A stretch of DNA of 64,000 bases, taken from assembly GCF_024707545.1 (NCBI RefSeq), contig NZ_CP062229.1, forward strand, positions 5,561,501-5,625,500. Reading direction: 5' to 3'. The stretch's first letter is position 1; every line of letters begins with the position of its first letter. This document shows, in pieces, positions 18,254-29,800 of this stretch. Made by a program: the position numbers and the translations under genes. This DNA is from Mesorhizobium onobrychidis. GTDB taxonomy: Bacteria; Pseudomonadota; Alphaproteobacteria; Rhizobiales; Rhizobiaceae. The notes below the pieces were generated by a model. The model saw only the letters and a program-made list of their open reading frames with translations. It made no database searches and was not told where the DNA came from.

Positions 18254-18856
18254 TTAGTTCGATTTGCCGGAGGGGACATTCTGCGCCTCCGCCTGCCTTC
18301 CGCGGAAAACGCGGACCGGAACGACTTTGCCAGGATCCGGCTTGGTGCTCGGCGCCGCAGGAACTCCCAGTGTTTTCCTGACAAGTTCAACATAGGATGG
18401 TGGCCCCGATACCGAGACAACATCGTCTTGCTTGGAAACCTTTGTCGGAAACCTCGGATCGATGACCCCCAGTCGCGAAAGCCGATCTTCCGCACTGGCA
18501 GCGGTATTGGCATCAAGCGGGATCATTTCCGTCCGGACTTCAGCTTCGGTCGCGACGTTCATGACGATGCCGTCGAAATGCCAGACCAACCCGTATCGAT
18601 TGCAGATCTCTTGCAGAAACTCGCGGGCCGTTCCAACCGGCATGCCGGCGCTTAAACGGCCCTTTACGAGTTTGCTGACACGCATGGGCGCCTGCATGTT
18701 GCGGCCTAGCTCGACCAGCGCCTCGGCCACCGACTGATCGACGGTGATGTATTTGTACGGGCCGGCAGGCCACCGCGGTTCGGCGGCGTTGGCCCGCGAC
18801 GAGGCAAGACCGAACGTCAGGATAGTCGCAAGACCGCAGGCGACGAAAGCAGCCAT
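18254..18856 (-). CDS. rhcC1: T3SS secretin N-domain protein RhcC1 (NolW)
   Basis: About 200 residues: signal peptide (MAAFVACGLATILTFGL, cleavage after ANA), then N0/N1-type secretin domains (about 35-175) with YKYITVDQSVAEALVELG, GTAREFLQEICNRYGLVWHF and a second domain ending VSVSGPPSYVELVRKTLG. It has no beta-barrel secretin domain. In rhizobia the T3SS secretin is split and NolW supplies the periplasmic part; the channel partner would be RhcC2. Here the only secretin-channel gene is the CpaC-type one at 37756. The ATG at 18856 follows GGGAG; an upstream GTG at 18928 is less likely. First gene of the left arm. Confidence 0.87.
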   Translation of the reverse strand: MAAFVACGLATILTFGLASSRANAAEPRWPAGPYKYITVDQSVAEALVELGRNMQAPMRVSKLVKGRLSAGMPVGTAREFLQEICNRYGLVWHFDGIVMNVATEAEVRTEMIPLDANTAASAEDRLSRLGVIDPRFPTKVSKQDDVVSVSGPPSYVELVRKTLGVPAAPSTKPDPGKVVPVRVFRGRQAEAQNVPSGKSN

Positions 18857-19126
18857 GGCTCCCGAGCACCGATCCGCATGGCAGGTATCGCGTCCCGTCA
18901 ACATCGGTCCTATCGCAAAGGGACGCACGAGCGATGGCCCGCGTCGCTTGTTTCATGGTTCACCCGCCGATTCACTCTATCGTGCACATCTCAGAATTGG
19001 AAGTCCAATTGGATTGCGCATGAGCATTTGGTGCCAAATGTTGCGAACCGCCAGCAAAGCGATATGGTGCGTGCTGGAATCAGGTGATCGCCGGCTGAAC
19101 GCCTGGATGCAGAAGGATCGTTCTTG

Positions 19127-19849
19127 GTGGCGGCAATCTTGATCCGGCATGCGAACTTGCCTGTTCCCGTCAGCGATGCGGGACGCAAAGTCCTGCTCAG
19201 CCCGCGCCTTATCCGGAGATTGTGTGCATCAGTTCTGATAGCTGCCACGTCGATTGCCGCCATGGCGCCGGCGCAGGCCCAATCGAATAGCGGTTATGAC
19301 CCACGAAGCTGGACTTATGATCCGGCAAAAAATGTGCTGGTCTCCCCTTCCGCTCCCGACCAGACTTCGGACGAAGAAATCCGGCCCGAGTGGTCAGCAA
19401 TTCCTAGGGAGATCGTGCATTTCAGCGAGGCTCAACCGAAGGGATCGATCGTCATCAACACCACGGAGCGGCGGCTTTACTACATCTTGGGGGGCGGCAG
19501 GGCGCTGCGATACGCGGTAGGCGTTGGAAAGGAGGGATTGGAGTGGTCCGGCCGCGACACGATTTCGAGCAAAAAGAACTGGCCAGATTGGCGGCCGCCG
19601 GCCGAAATGCGATCCAGAGAAGCATCAAAAGGCCGCTTCCTGCCCGCTCATGTCGAGGGAGGACCGAACAATCCATTGGGGGCGCGCGCATTGTATATCG
19701 GCAACACGCTTTATCGCGTCCACGGCACCAACCAGCCATGGACCGTCGGACAGGCCAACTCCTCCGGTTGCATTCGCATGACCAACGAGGATGTTATCGA
19801 TCTTTATGACCGAGTGAAGATCGGTGCCCAGATCATTGTACGGCATTGA
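19127..19849 (+). CDS. L,D-transpeptidase (YkuD domain)
   Basis: About 241 residues with a signal peptide (hydrophobic stretch RLCASVLIAATSIAAMAPAQA, roughly 26-46) and a YkuD catalytic domain ending in H199-G-T-N-Q-P-W, then S-S-G-C215-I-R-M, the conserved His and the nucleophile Cys. Such enzymes make 3-3 peptidoglycan cross-links or anchor proteins to the wall. An AGAAGGA site sits 9-10 bases before a GTG start. It lies between the left T3SS arm and the giant LysM protein gene, which suggests (inference) local wall remodelling for the secretion machine, though rhizobia carry many such enzymes. Confidence 0.92.
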   Translation: MAAILIRHANLPVPVSDAGRKVLLSPRLIRRLCASVLIAATSIAAMAPAQAQSNSGYDPRSWTYDPAKNVLVSPSAPDQTSDEEIRPEWSAIPREIVHFSEAQPKGSIVINTTERRLYYILGGGRALRYAVGVGKEGLEWSGRDTISSKKNWPDWRPPAEMRSREASKGRFLPAHVEGGPNNPLGARALYIGNTLYRVHGTNQPWTVGQANSSGCIRMTNEDVIDLYDRVKIGAQIIVRH

Positions 19850-19897
19850 TGGTCGACGCCCCCTCCCCGAAAGCCCGCAAATGAGTGACCTGCCGTC

Positions 19898-20860
19898 GTG
19901 ATACCTTTCAACATCAAGCAGCTCGAAACCTTTCTCCTGGTGGCCACCTTTGGAAGCTTTCGAAAGGCGGCGGAACGCCTGAACACCACGCAGCCGGCGG
20001 TGTCCACCCGAATTGCCGGGTTGGAGGAAGCGCTTGGTGCCAAGCTGTTCGAGCGGCAGAGCAGCACGGTCAGGCTGACCGCCGAGGGACAACGGCTGCT
20101 ACCACCTGCCCAACGGGTTCTGCGGGTAGCGGAGCGGCTGCAACTGATGGCCAGCTCTCTTTCAGAGACTTCAGAGACGACGAGGGTGCTGAGGCTTGGG
20201 GTTGCCGAAACGATCGTGCACACTTGGCTGCCGGATTTCCTCAAGGCACTGAAAGCAACCTATCCGCTTGTCGAGACCGATATCGTCGTCGATGCAACGA
20301 CGACCCTTCGCAACGAACTCATGTCACACCGGCTCGATCTTGCGGTGCTGATGGGCCCTGTCCTGGAGTACAGCATCGAGAATATCGATATGCCGTCCTT
20401 TCCTCTTGTCTGGGTCTGCTCGCCGCAGTTGGAATTGCCCAACCGACGCAAGGTGACGCTGAACGACCTGATGCAGTTTCCTATCATCAGCTATGCGCGC
20501 ACCACGCGACCCTATAGCGAACTCTACCGCAAGCTCACCGGCGAATTCGAAGAAACGCCGCGCATCTTTCCGGCCAATTCGCTGGCCGCTTCCATCAAGA
20601 TGACGCTCAACGGAATCGGAATAGCCTCCCTGCCTGAGGGAGTCGTCCAAGACTATATCGCAAGCGGCAAACTGCGCGTCGTCGAATGCGAGTGGCACCC
20701 GTCCGACCTGCAGTTTACCGCGTCCTACTCTTCCGAACCATCCAATCCGATAGCGCAGCGGGCGGCAAAACTGGCCGCCTGCGTTGCGCACGCATATGCT
20801 GCGAGGACCGATAAGCTTAGGCCCGCGGTTTCTCAGCCGACCAAGGTGGCCGGCAGGTAG
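19898..20860 (+). CDS. LysR-family transcriptional regulator
   Basis: 320 residues: an N-terminal winged helix-turn-helix (about 4-62, with ETFLLVATFGSFRKAAERLN and QPAVSTRIAGLEEALGAKLF) and a periplasmic-binding-like effector domain (about 90-295). The start is GTG. Its 3' end overlaps the 3' end of the convergent giant gene by 28 bp. Neighbours suggest it may control the T3SS/giant-protein genes, taking the role TtsI plays in classical rhizobial systems, but no target site is demonstrated. Effector unknown. Confidence 0.92.
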   Translation: MIPFNIKQLETFLLVATFGSFRKAAERLNTTQPAVSTRIAGLEEALGAKLFERQSSTVRLTAEGQRLLPPAQRVLRVAERLQLMASSLSETSETTRVLRLGVAETIVHTWLPDFLKALKATYPLVETDIVVDATTTLRNELMSHRLDLAVLMGPVLEYSIENIDMPSFPLVWVCSPQLELPNRRKVTLNDLMQFPIISYARTTRPYSELYRKLTGEFEETPRIFPANSLAASIKMTLNGIGIASLPEGVVQDYIASGKLRVVECEWHPSDLQFTASYSSEPSNPIAQRAAKLAACVAHAYAARTDKLRPAVSQPTKVAGR

Positions 20861-23800
20861 ATGCGGTCGCCCGAGAAAATCAGATCCGGGCTCAGAATAT
20901 GATCCATATTGAGCACCACCGTCTCCGCCACATCCGCAGAATGGGTCTTGGCGATCAGGCGAATGCTATCGCCATTCTGGACCTCGACCCACTGGTAGCC
21001 GTCTTTCTCTAGCGTTGGATTCGTGCGGCCCTCAGGATTGCTGCTGCCGTCGGGATGAACCTCGACATGGTCGCCAGAAACCCAGCCGCTATGCAAATTG
21101 CCGTCCGGCCCGAAACCTTCGACGGGTATCCAGGCCTCCCCTGACTGATCGGTCGAAGGCTTCGCGGTCTGCTCGACGAATGTCCCGGGTTGCAGAACCG
21201 TCACGACAGTCGACTCCTCGTCAGGCTTGGTCCGCAAATTCAGGCCGTCATCGGCGACCACGACAAGTTGCGGGAAATCCTCCTCCGGGATCTGCGGCTC
21301 ATCTGGATCATCCGAAGGATCATCGGGTTGCTGGGACGAGGCATCGCCATCCGGTTTTTTCGGATCGGGTGGAGGGGTCGGCTTCGCGCCTTCCCAAGGC
21401 TCCGCGAGCAGGGCGTCCAGCGAGAAGAGAAGCATTCCAACGCCGAAGGTGATGCCAAGAGTCCACCGATCCCATGCGGCCCATTTTTTGTCGGACTTTT
21501 CCGCCGCCGCGATATCAGCATCGGTTCGCGGCACTGAACGGCGATTCATTTGGTCCGTCCTGTAGGCGGATGCCCAGAATTCCGCGCAGCCGAACGTGAA
21601 CATCGTGCCGGCGACTGTGGCGATCGGCGCCGGCCAGGACTGCACCGTATAGAAGGCGCAGCCAAGCACATAGCCGGGTCCAGCCAGATATTCGGCCAGG
21701 TTTCGGATCACCGGCCTGCCGGTGAACGACTGCAGCATCGACTTCGTGCCATAGACGATGTTGCCGACCGTGAACGTGCTGTTGACGACAAGATCCTTAC
21801 CCTGGATCATCCCGGCCGCGGCGCCTGGCGCTGCGGCAATGAATGTGGCTCCGCCGAGCGCGTTGAGGAACCGCCCGAACGGCTTGTGACTTGCGGTTGC
21901 GTTGGGGAAGAGCGCCTGCGCACCGAAAACGACGCCTCGCACGCCAAATGCCACCGCTCCGGCGGTGGCGGTCCAGGTTGGCGGCAGCGAGCTCCACAGC
22001 ATGTAGGACGTGCCCGCCATGGTGCCGAAGGTGTCCAGCGCAGCCTGATATTCATTGGTCCGCGAATAAACCAGCGCGCCTTCCACAAGCGTCCGCTGAT
22101 CCGGCGTCATCGCCTTTTTATGGGTCGCCCGATAGGTCGTCAGCTGCAGCACCGAGAGCGCATTGGTCTGGTCCACGCTCATCCACTCGAACTGCTCGAG
22201 CGTGAACTTGCGGAACTGGCCGGGGCTCATTTCCCCGAACTGTTTTGGTGTCACCGCTTCGATCTGCGGCTGGGTCAGGGCTTCAGTGTGGTGGATCGTG
22301 AAGGCACCCCATTGATCGTGGGTCAGCACCGGAATCTGCTTCTCGGTCAGCCACGGCACCTGCTTGGGATCGAGCTTCGCCACGTCCACGGAATCGATCA
22401 TGGTTTCGGGGATCGCCGGAACCTGGCGCTCGGTGAGGTTCTTCAACAATCCGGCCTCGCCCAGATCCTTGAATTGCTGTGACGTGAACTTCGCGACCTG
22501 GCCGGGCTTGAACCATGGAACCTGGCGCGCTTCCAACTTCGACACGTTAACGAGCTCGACCATGTCTCCTTTTATCGCCTGCAACTGTGGTTTCGTCAGG
22601 TGAGGCGTCAAACCGGTTTTGCCGAGATCCTGGAACTGCTGGTCGGTCACATTCCGGATGTGGCCCTCGGTCAGCCAAGGAATCTGTTTCCCGTCGAGGC
22701 CCGCGATGTTGACCTGGCCTATCTTTGCCTTCGGGATACCGCGCAGTTGGCTCTTGGTCAGAGAGGGCAGCAAGCCGGCCTGATCCATGTCGCGGAACTG
22801 CTGTTCCGTCAGCTCGGCCACCTGCTCGCGCTTAAGCCATGGAATCTGGTTCGGCTGGAAATCGCCCATGACGAGATCTGGCACCTGGTCAAGCGGGGTC
22901 GCTCTGACGCCATCTCGGGTGAGCGGTCCATTGTTCGGAGCGGGTTGGCCCTTGTTCGCCGGTGCGGCAGCGCGCGGTTCACCCACGACATGCGATGCGT
23001 TGGACGCAACATCGCCTTCGTGGCCCGGCGCGACATTCGCTGCCTGATATGCCTCGTCCGCGAAATGTCCGTAGTAGTCTGCGTAGGTGCCGCCGTCCGC
23101 AATGCTCGGCTCCATGCTCCTGTAGAGCGCCGCCATCTCGTGGACAGCCTGGGTGCGGTCGATCTCGCCGGCGGTGAAGCGGTCATAGATATCGGCCTGC
23201 GCCTGGTCGGCTCGCAGCGCGAGATTCGGCTTGCCGCCGTTGGCAGCAAGCTCATCGGCTACGATGTATTGAACCAGCGCCGCTTCGCCCTCCGACTTCA
23301 AGCGGGCGTCTACGTTTGCGTCCCTATGGGCTTGGCGGGTCGCGAAATCCTGGGGCAGCACGTCGATCGGGGCGTCGGTCACATGCGACAGTTCATGGCT
23401 AAGCGCGTCGACGAATCCGGCGACGACCGCGTCATTGTCCGCGTCCGGCGTGCGGAACATATCGGCATCCATGGAAATCACGCGGAGCGGTCGGTCCAAC
23501 CCTGATCCGGTTGCAGTCAGATCCTGTTCCAAGCTCGGATCGAAAATCCGCAGATCTCGCCGCGCCGGGTTGACGATGCGCACGCCTTTCGCGTGGGCAT
23601 TGCGCAAGAGTTCCATCATCTCGGGCGACCGGCTGACCTGATCGGCAAGATCGGCCCTCATCTCGGTCATCTCGGGCATGCCAAGATCCTGCTGGATCAT
23701 ATCGTCCAGCATGCTCGATGCTTCCTGGCGGTTGGCCGCAATTTCAGCTTGCGTCAGCGGTTTTGCCGTCGACGGTCCCCACGACCCTTCAGCCGCCGGA

Positions 23801-26800
23801 CCCTGTTCCCGTCGCGGCGCCGGACTCCTCGGACCAACCGGGCCATCGCCAACTGGCGGCAAGGCGTTCGGCGGCGGCGCGTTGTGCAAGACATCCTGCT
23901 TGAGCAATTGGTTGAGGTAATGGGCCTGCGTGTCGGTCAATTCGATGCGGGCCTGCTGATTGAGCTGCTGGCGCAAGGCCTTCCAGGCAGGTCCGCTCAT
24001 GCCGTCGGGCCGCCTGCCGGCGGTGGCGAACGGGTCCGGGTAGGGCGCGGTGCCCAGTTCCGGGAACACATCCGACACGCGCTGGCCGGCGAACTTCAAA
24101 TCGCCGTGCGGCGATGCCGCGACGTCGGCGAGGTAGGTGTCGAGATGATCCAGGACCTCCGGCGTCAGCTGCCCGTCCGATGCTTCCAGCGCGGAGAAAA
24201 CCTTCTGCGCGCCTTCGGAGGATTCGGGGTGCGCTCGGGCGGCGCGCGTGTGCGGCACCAAGTCCTTCCTCACCGAGCCGAGTTCCGCCGTCGTTAGCGG
24301 CCATTGCCAAAAGTTCACGGCGAGACCGGCGCCGTGGTCCGTGCGGTCCAGGCGGTTGAGCGGCCCGGCACCCGTCTCGCGCGGAACGCCCTCGAAGGCG
24401 GGGTTGCCGCGCCAGGGTTCCTTTCCGCCTCCGAGGGGCGGAAGGACGTTGTAGTTCCGGTAGAGGACACGATCCTCGAAACCAGGCACCTTGCCTTCGG
24501 CGCTGTAGTGGCTGGCACCACCTCTCGCGGCCTCCTCCCAGAACGAGGCTGCCCGTTGGCTGAGCGGGCCAGGCTCCCTGTGCGTATACCCCGGCCGACC
24601 GCCCTCGCCGCCGAGATAGAGCAGCGTGCGTTTGACGTAGGCCCCACTCACAGAGAAGCCGGCGATGGATATGGAAACGCCAGTGGCGCTTTCGCTCTGG
24701 AACGTATTCTTCGACAGCATCGGCGCCGATGCGACCCACTGGGCGGAGGGAGCCGCCGCCTCGTCATAAGCGAAATTCGGCCGGAATCCATTGGCGAAGA
24801 GTTTATGGCCTTTTGCGTCATTGGGGTGGACCGGGAGAAGAAAGCCAGTGCCGTCCGGACCGTTGTTCTTCAGGCTGAGTTCTCCATAGACCTGCCGGCT
24901 GGGCAGCGGCACTTTGATGCCGATGCCAAGCATCGATCCGCCGAGGGTGACTGTGCGGGCGTCGGTGCCGAGTATCGACCCGGCAACAAGGAAGGCGCCG
25001 TTGGTCGCCATGTCGTTCAGGACGGGTCCGCCCAAGACATTGGCTTCGTGCTCCTGCAGGAACCAGGAAACGGTGGCGCGGTCGGACCGCCAGACGCCTT
25101 GTGCATCCGTGAAGAATGTCGGGGCGCGCCACGAACTCGCCTTGTCGGCATCCAGCAACCGCTCCAGCAGGACAGGCACCTCGCTGTTGATTTCGGTCCC
25201 GGCCTTGGGCTTGCTTGCGGGCAGCGCGTTCTCCAAGGCGTGCGCGAGCGACCGGACCGCGGGGTCCGCGGATTTCTGCTGGTTGGCGGCGTAACCGCGC
25301 ATCTCTCGCCAAAGATACGGTGTCCAGGTGTCATGGCCGGACAGAACCTTCGCATTGTAGCGGCCTTCCGGCGAAAGCTTGCCGGCGGGTTTGAACGAAG
25401 ACTCCGGCTGAAGCTTCGGACCGTAGACCCACGTGCTGCCACTGTCGGCCTGCAGGACTTGCATGAGCGCATCTTGCTGCGCGGCGGTCACCGCCTTGCC
25501 GGGCTTCGTGGCGCGCCCCTTGAAGAACGGCGAGGCGGCATTTGCCGCGGCGGCAAGGTTCGGATCGGTGGAGCCCGACGCAGCCTTGAGGTAATCGCCG
25601 ACGATGCCACGGCCGGCATCGGTCCAGCCGGCTTCTCCTGGCAGCGCCCCGGCGGTAAGGAACTGCTCGCCGCGGGACAGCCTGGTGTCGGACGACAGGC
25701 CGAGTTGGTCGATCACTTCTCCTGGCGACAGATGCCGCAGCTTGCCCTGAGCGCTGAACACCTGGAGGGTCGTCAAGCCGTTCATCGAAAGTTGGCCGAC
25801 CGGCTTGGAGCCGGTGAACGGGCTGTTCCGGTCGGCGTTGAGCATTTCGACAAGCGCATGATGCTGAGCCTGCGTCATTTCGGTGCCGGACTGAGGCAGG
25901 CCCCTGCCCCCGAGCTGCACTCTGGTCATGGTCACCGCATCGCGGACGACAGGATCGCTGGCACGTTCGAGGGAATGGAGGTAGTCGCCCACCAGTTCCA
26001 CCTGCTCGGGCGTCCACGTCGGCGCGGGCGGCGCCGCATCGTCGGGAAGCGCCGGCAAGGTCGCGGCCAGGGTTTCGCCGAGCGCCGAGCGATGGCTGAC
26101 TTCCCGATAGTCGGCAGGATCGAACGTGTGGACTTCCCGTGCCGGGGTGTTGACCCTCAGTTGGCCGTTTGGCGTGGTTATCGACCCGCGCTTGGCGCGT
26201 TCGATGGTCAGGCCGGAACCCAGGTAGCCGGCCTCCGTGGCATGCTCGCCCGGCAGGACGATGTCGCGGGTCATGCTCGCCTGCGGGCCGGCCACGATGA
26301 CCTTGGCCGGCAGATATTCGCCGCCGGCCTCGACATAGATGTCCTGTCCGGCGGTGACGCCGTCCTGCGGAACCGGCCGGTGATAGATGCTGTCGACCAG
26401 TTCGCCGAGCTTCGGATAGTCATAGCGGGGTTCGGTATTCAGGTAACGCGTGCCGATGCGCCGCAGGCCGGCTTTGACGGCATTGAACGTCTGGCCGAAG
26501 CTGTACGGGTTTGACGAGAACCTGTTGATGATCGGCGTGCCGTCGGGCCGAGCCCGGCTGGGGTGCCCGGTGTCCGTCACGGCCGGTGGCTCGGTGCGGG
26601 CGTTCGGATCGGCTGTCCAGCGGCCGTCGGCGCCGAGATAAAGCACCGGCAAGGAAGGGTCGAGCTCGACAGGGGCCGGCACCGGCTCCGGCGCGGCCGT
26701 GATCGCCTTGGGTTCGGGTATGGCGACAACCCTCTGTCCTTCCGGTAGGTTGAAATCGACGAGCATCTCGCCGGTATGGCGGTTGCCGAGAGTGTAGCGC

Positions 26801-29800
26801 ATCAACGGGCGGGTGCCTTGCGCCCCGCTTTCGGGCAGCTTCGCTCCGGAAGGTCCCTGCCGCTCGGAGGTTTCGCGGCTCGAACCGTCGCGTGTTTCCG
26901 TTTCGGACTGGAGCAGGACCTCGTCCGGGGTGGCCAGCACGGCCGGGTCGGAAGGGCGTGCGCCGTCGAGGTAGCCCGTCTGCTGCGGATCCTTGCCGCT
27001 GGTGTAGACGTATTCCGCGGGATTGGGGCTTGGCATGCCGGTGAACGTCTTGGTCGCCGGATCCCAGACGAGCCGCCAGCCGCTCTCGGCCGGGCGCGTC
27101 GTTCCGTCGCCGCGGACCGGCGGAACCACAATCGGATCGCCGTCGGCGGGGACGCGCACATTCTGCTCACGCGCTCCCTGGGCGTCTCGGTCGCTGGCAT
27201 TCTCGGGATCGCCGCGCTCGCCCGGGGCGCTCGGCCCTTCATCGTGGACGTTGATAACCGTCCCTTCGACGACGGGGTGGCTGGGATCGTGGAAGACCAG
27301 CTTGTCGGTCGGGCGATAGACGCCGTCGGTGCCTTGCTCATGCACGACCATCGGCCGCGACGATTGTCCGTCGCCTGATGGATCACCTTTGCCGCCCGTG
27401 GGTGGCGGCGGGTTCGGACCGTCGGACTCGCCGGCCGGCAGCGCCCGTGGACCGGTTGGACGGTTAGCCCCTCCCGTGTTGTCAAAACCGTTCCGGCCAC
27501 CGAAACCCGGCCCCTGCTGGCCGGACGTTTCGCCGACCGCGTCGCCATCGATGATGATCTCATCTGGATCCGGCATGGCCTGCTCGCCGGTGGGCCTGTA
27601 GACACCGTCAGGGCCCATCTCGTAGACGGCCCGCGGTTGCGGCCCCGACTCCGAGGTATGAGTTCCATTCCGGGCGCCGCCGGTTCCAGGCATGTTGTAC
27701 AACAGCGAGCGGCCGCCCAAGCCTGTGCCGACAGTGCCGACGCCTATGCCTACGACTGCGTTCGCGAGCTCGAGCAGGGACATCTCGCCGCCATGCGCCG
27801 CCAGATCTTCCACCGATTTGCCGAGCAACGGAGCACCGGTAACCACGGCGCTGGCATCGAGGCCCCACGCAGCCGTGGTCAGCCTGTTGCCGCCTTGCAT
27901 AAACTCCGAGACTTTGCCGGCATAAGAGGCCTCCTCTACGTTCACCTGGAATCTGCCGATGCCCCAGCTGGCATCCTTCATGCGGGTCATCCCGAAGCCG
28001 CCCGCGAAAGCCTGGGATCTGGACAGGCTTGTCTTTGCCAAACCGAATGTGCGCAGGGCACCCGCGCCCACTGGCAGGAATGCAGTTACGCCGGTCGCGA
28101 CATTCCAGGCCGACTGGCTGTCGAAGTCGCCGCCCTGCAGGAGGTGATCACCCTCTTTGATCAGAGCCTTGCCGCCAAGGATTGATCCGGAGCCGATCGC
28201 GATGGGAATCGCCCATTGGCCGCCCGGCACGAACGAGACGATGGTGGAGACACCGGCGACGATGCCAAGGCCAATGTCGGTAGCCTTGTCCCAGAAACCC
28301 ACCTTGCGCGCGTCGGCCACTTCCAGTTCGTCGAGCGAAAAACCATCCTCGCCGAGCGACATGTCGCCGCCCTTGGCCATGACCAGATTGCCCTTCTCGC
28401 TGAAGATGCGGTTCTCGTGCTGGAATTCGTCAAAGCTGCTGTAATATTTGCCCGAGCTGTCGACATAGCCGATTTCGTCGCCGCCGCTCTTGATCGCGAA
28501 CAAAGCCGTCGTCGATTCCTTCCCGCCGTCAAGGGAGAAAACCGGCACGATCTTGACCTCGGCGTCGTCGCCGGCGCGGTCGGTGATTTCTTCGCTGACC
28601 TTTTGGACGTCTTCACTCGGCGCGTCGAGCCCGAGGGTCTGACCAACGGCAGTGCTGAGTTGGTCCGGCGTATATGTCTCGTATTCGCCGGTGTAGCCGG
28701 CCTCGTAGAGGTTCTCGAACTGGACCTGATATCCAGCCAGCGCCTGGTCCTTGTGTTCTTCAAAATACTCGTACTTGAGTTTCGCCTCATGCTCGGCGGA
28801 ACCGTATTCGAGAAGCTTGGGGTGGCCTGCGGAAAAAGCGTACCAGTCGCGCCCAGCCACCATCGCCGGCCGCACGTTTTCTTCCCAGTCCTCCAATTGG
28901 TTCTTTTCGGTCTCCGCCTGGCCTCGATCGATTTCCGCGGCCGCAACTTCGGGGTGCACCCACAGCTTCTGGCCGTCCATCTCGATCTGGACCCACTTGC
29001 CGCTGTCGCCGATTGCGCCCGGCCCCTGCTCTTCGTAGGCCGCGGCAACTTCCGGCGCGACCCACAGGTCGCGGCCGTTCACCGTGATCTTCACCGCCGT
29101 CTCGCCCGGCTTGAGCGTGCCAGCGGGCGCCTCTACGGTTCCCGGCCCGTAGTCGGTGATCGCCTGGTCGCGTGCCGTCGTCGCGTCGACGAGCCCCGTC
29201 TTCGCATCTCTCAGCCCGGCATCAAGCTGGTCGACCTGCACGCCGACAATCTTCGACTTGGCCGCGTCCAGCGCCGATTGCGATCCCGTGCCGTTGGCTG
29301 TGCATACCGGCGCCGACGATATGTCCTGCGTCGAGGCCAGCATCTCCTGCCACTGCTTGTTCAGCGGATCGTTGCGGAAATCTTCCCTGATACCCTCGTC
29401 GTTGAGGTCATATGTCAGGGCAGATTTATGTACGTTCGTGTCATCCCCATTCTCGTCGGTGAAAGTATAGTTCTCATAGACGGTAACGACATAGAGTTGA
29501 CCGTTCTCCTCGACTATGTCCTGCGATTTTATCTTGCCGGTAAAGTCACCATGTCCATTGGTATAGCCTTCCCAATCGAAATGGTGCGGGTTTCTTTCCT
29601 GCGCCTGCGCAAGCAGTTGCTGCTTGAGAGGCTCCATGGTTACGGCAAGATCCGCCGCCTCTGCCTGTGCAACCCCATACTCCTGATATGCCTCGGCCAG
29701 GGTCACCTGATTGGCCGCGGCCCCCTGGAGCGTTTGCAGACCTTCAAGCCGCTCTTCGATGGCTGCGTATTCGGGGCTTCCAGGCTTGGCATCGGTAAGC

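Noticed and set aside
10793..18856. Flagellar export genes as an alternative to T3SS
   Set aside because: SctJ is a short YscJ-type lipoprotein rather than FliF, NolW/NolB-type genes are present and no hook, rod or flagellin genes are seen.
19964..19982. AAGCTTTCGAAAGG, tts-box-like, inside the LysR gene
   Set aside because: It falls in the helix-turn-helix coding region, where this sequence simply encodes the conserved GSFRKAA.
24304..26514. Long plus-strand open frame (736 codons) opposite the giant gene
   Set aside because: Arginine- and glycine-rich translation with no domain signature; it mirrors the codon pattern of the minus-strand gene, as do those at 28216-29868 and 30649-31983.
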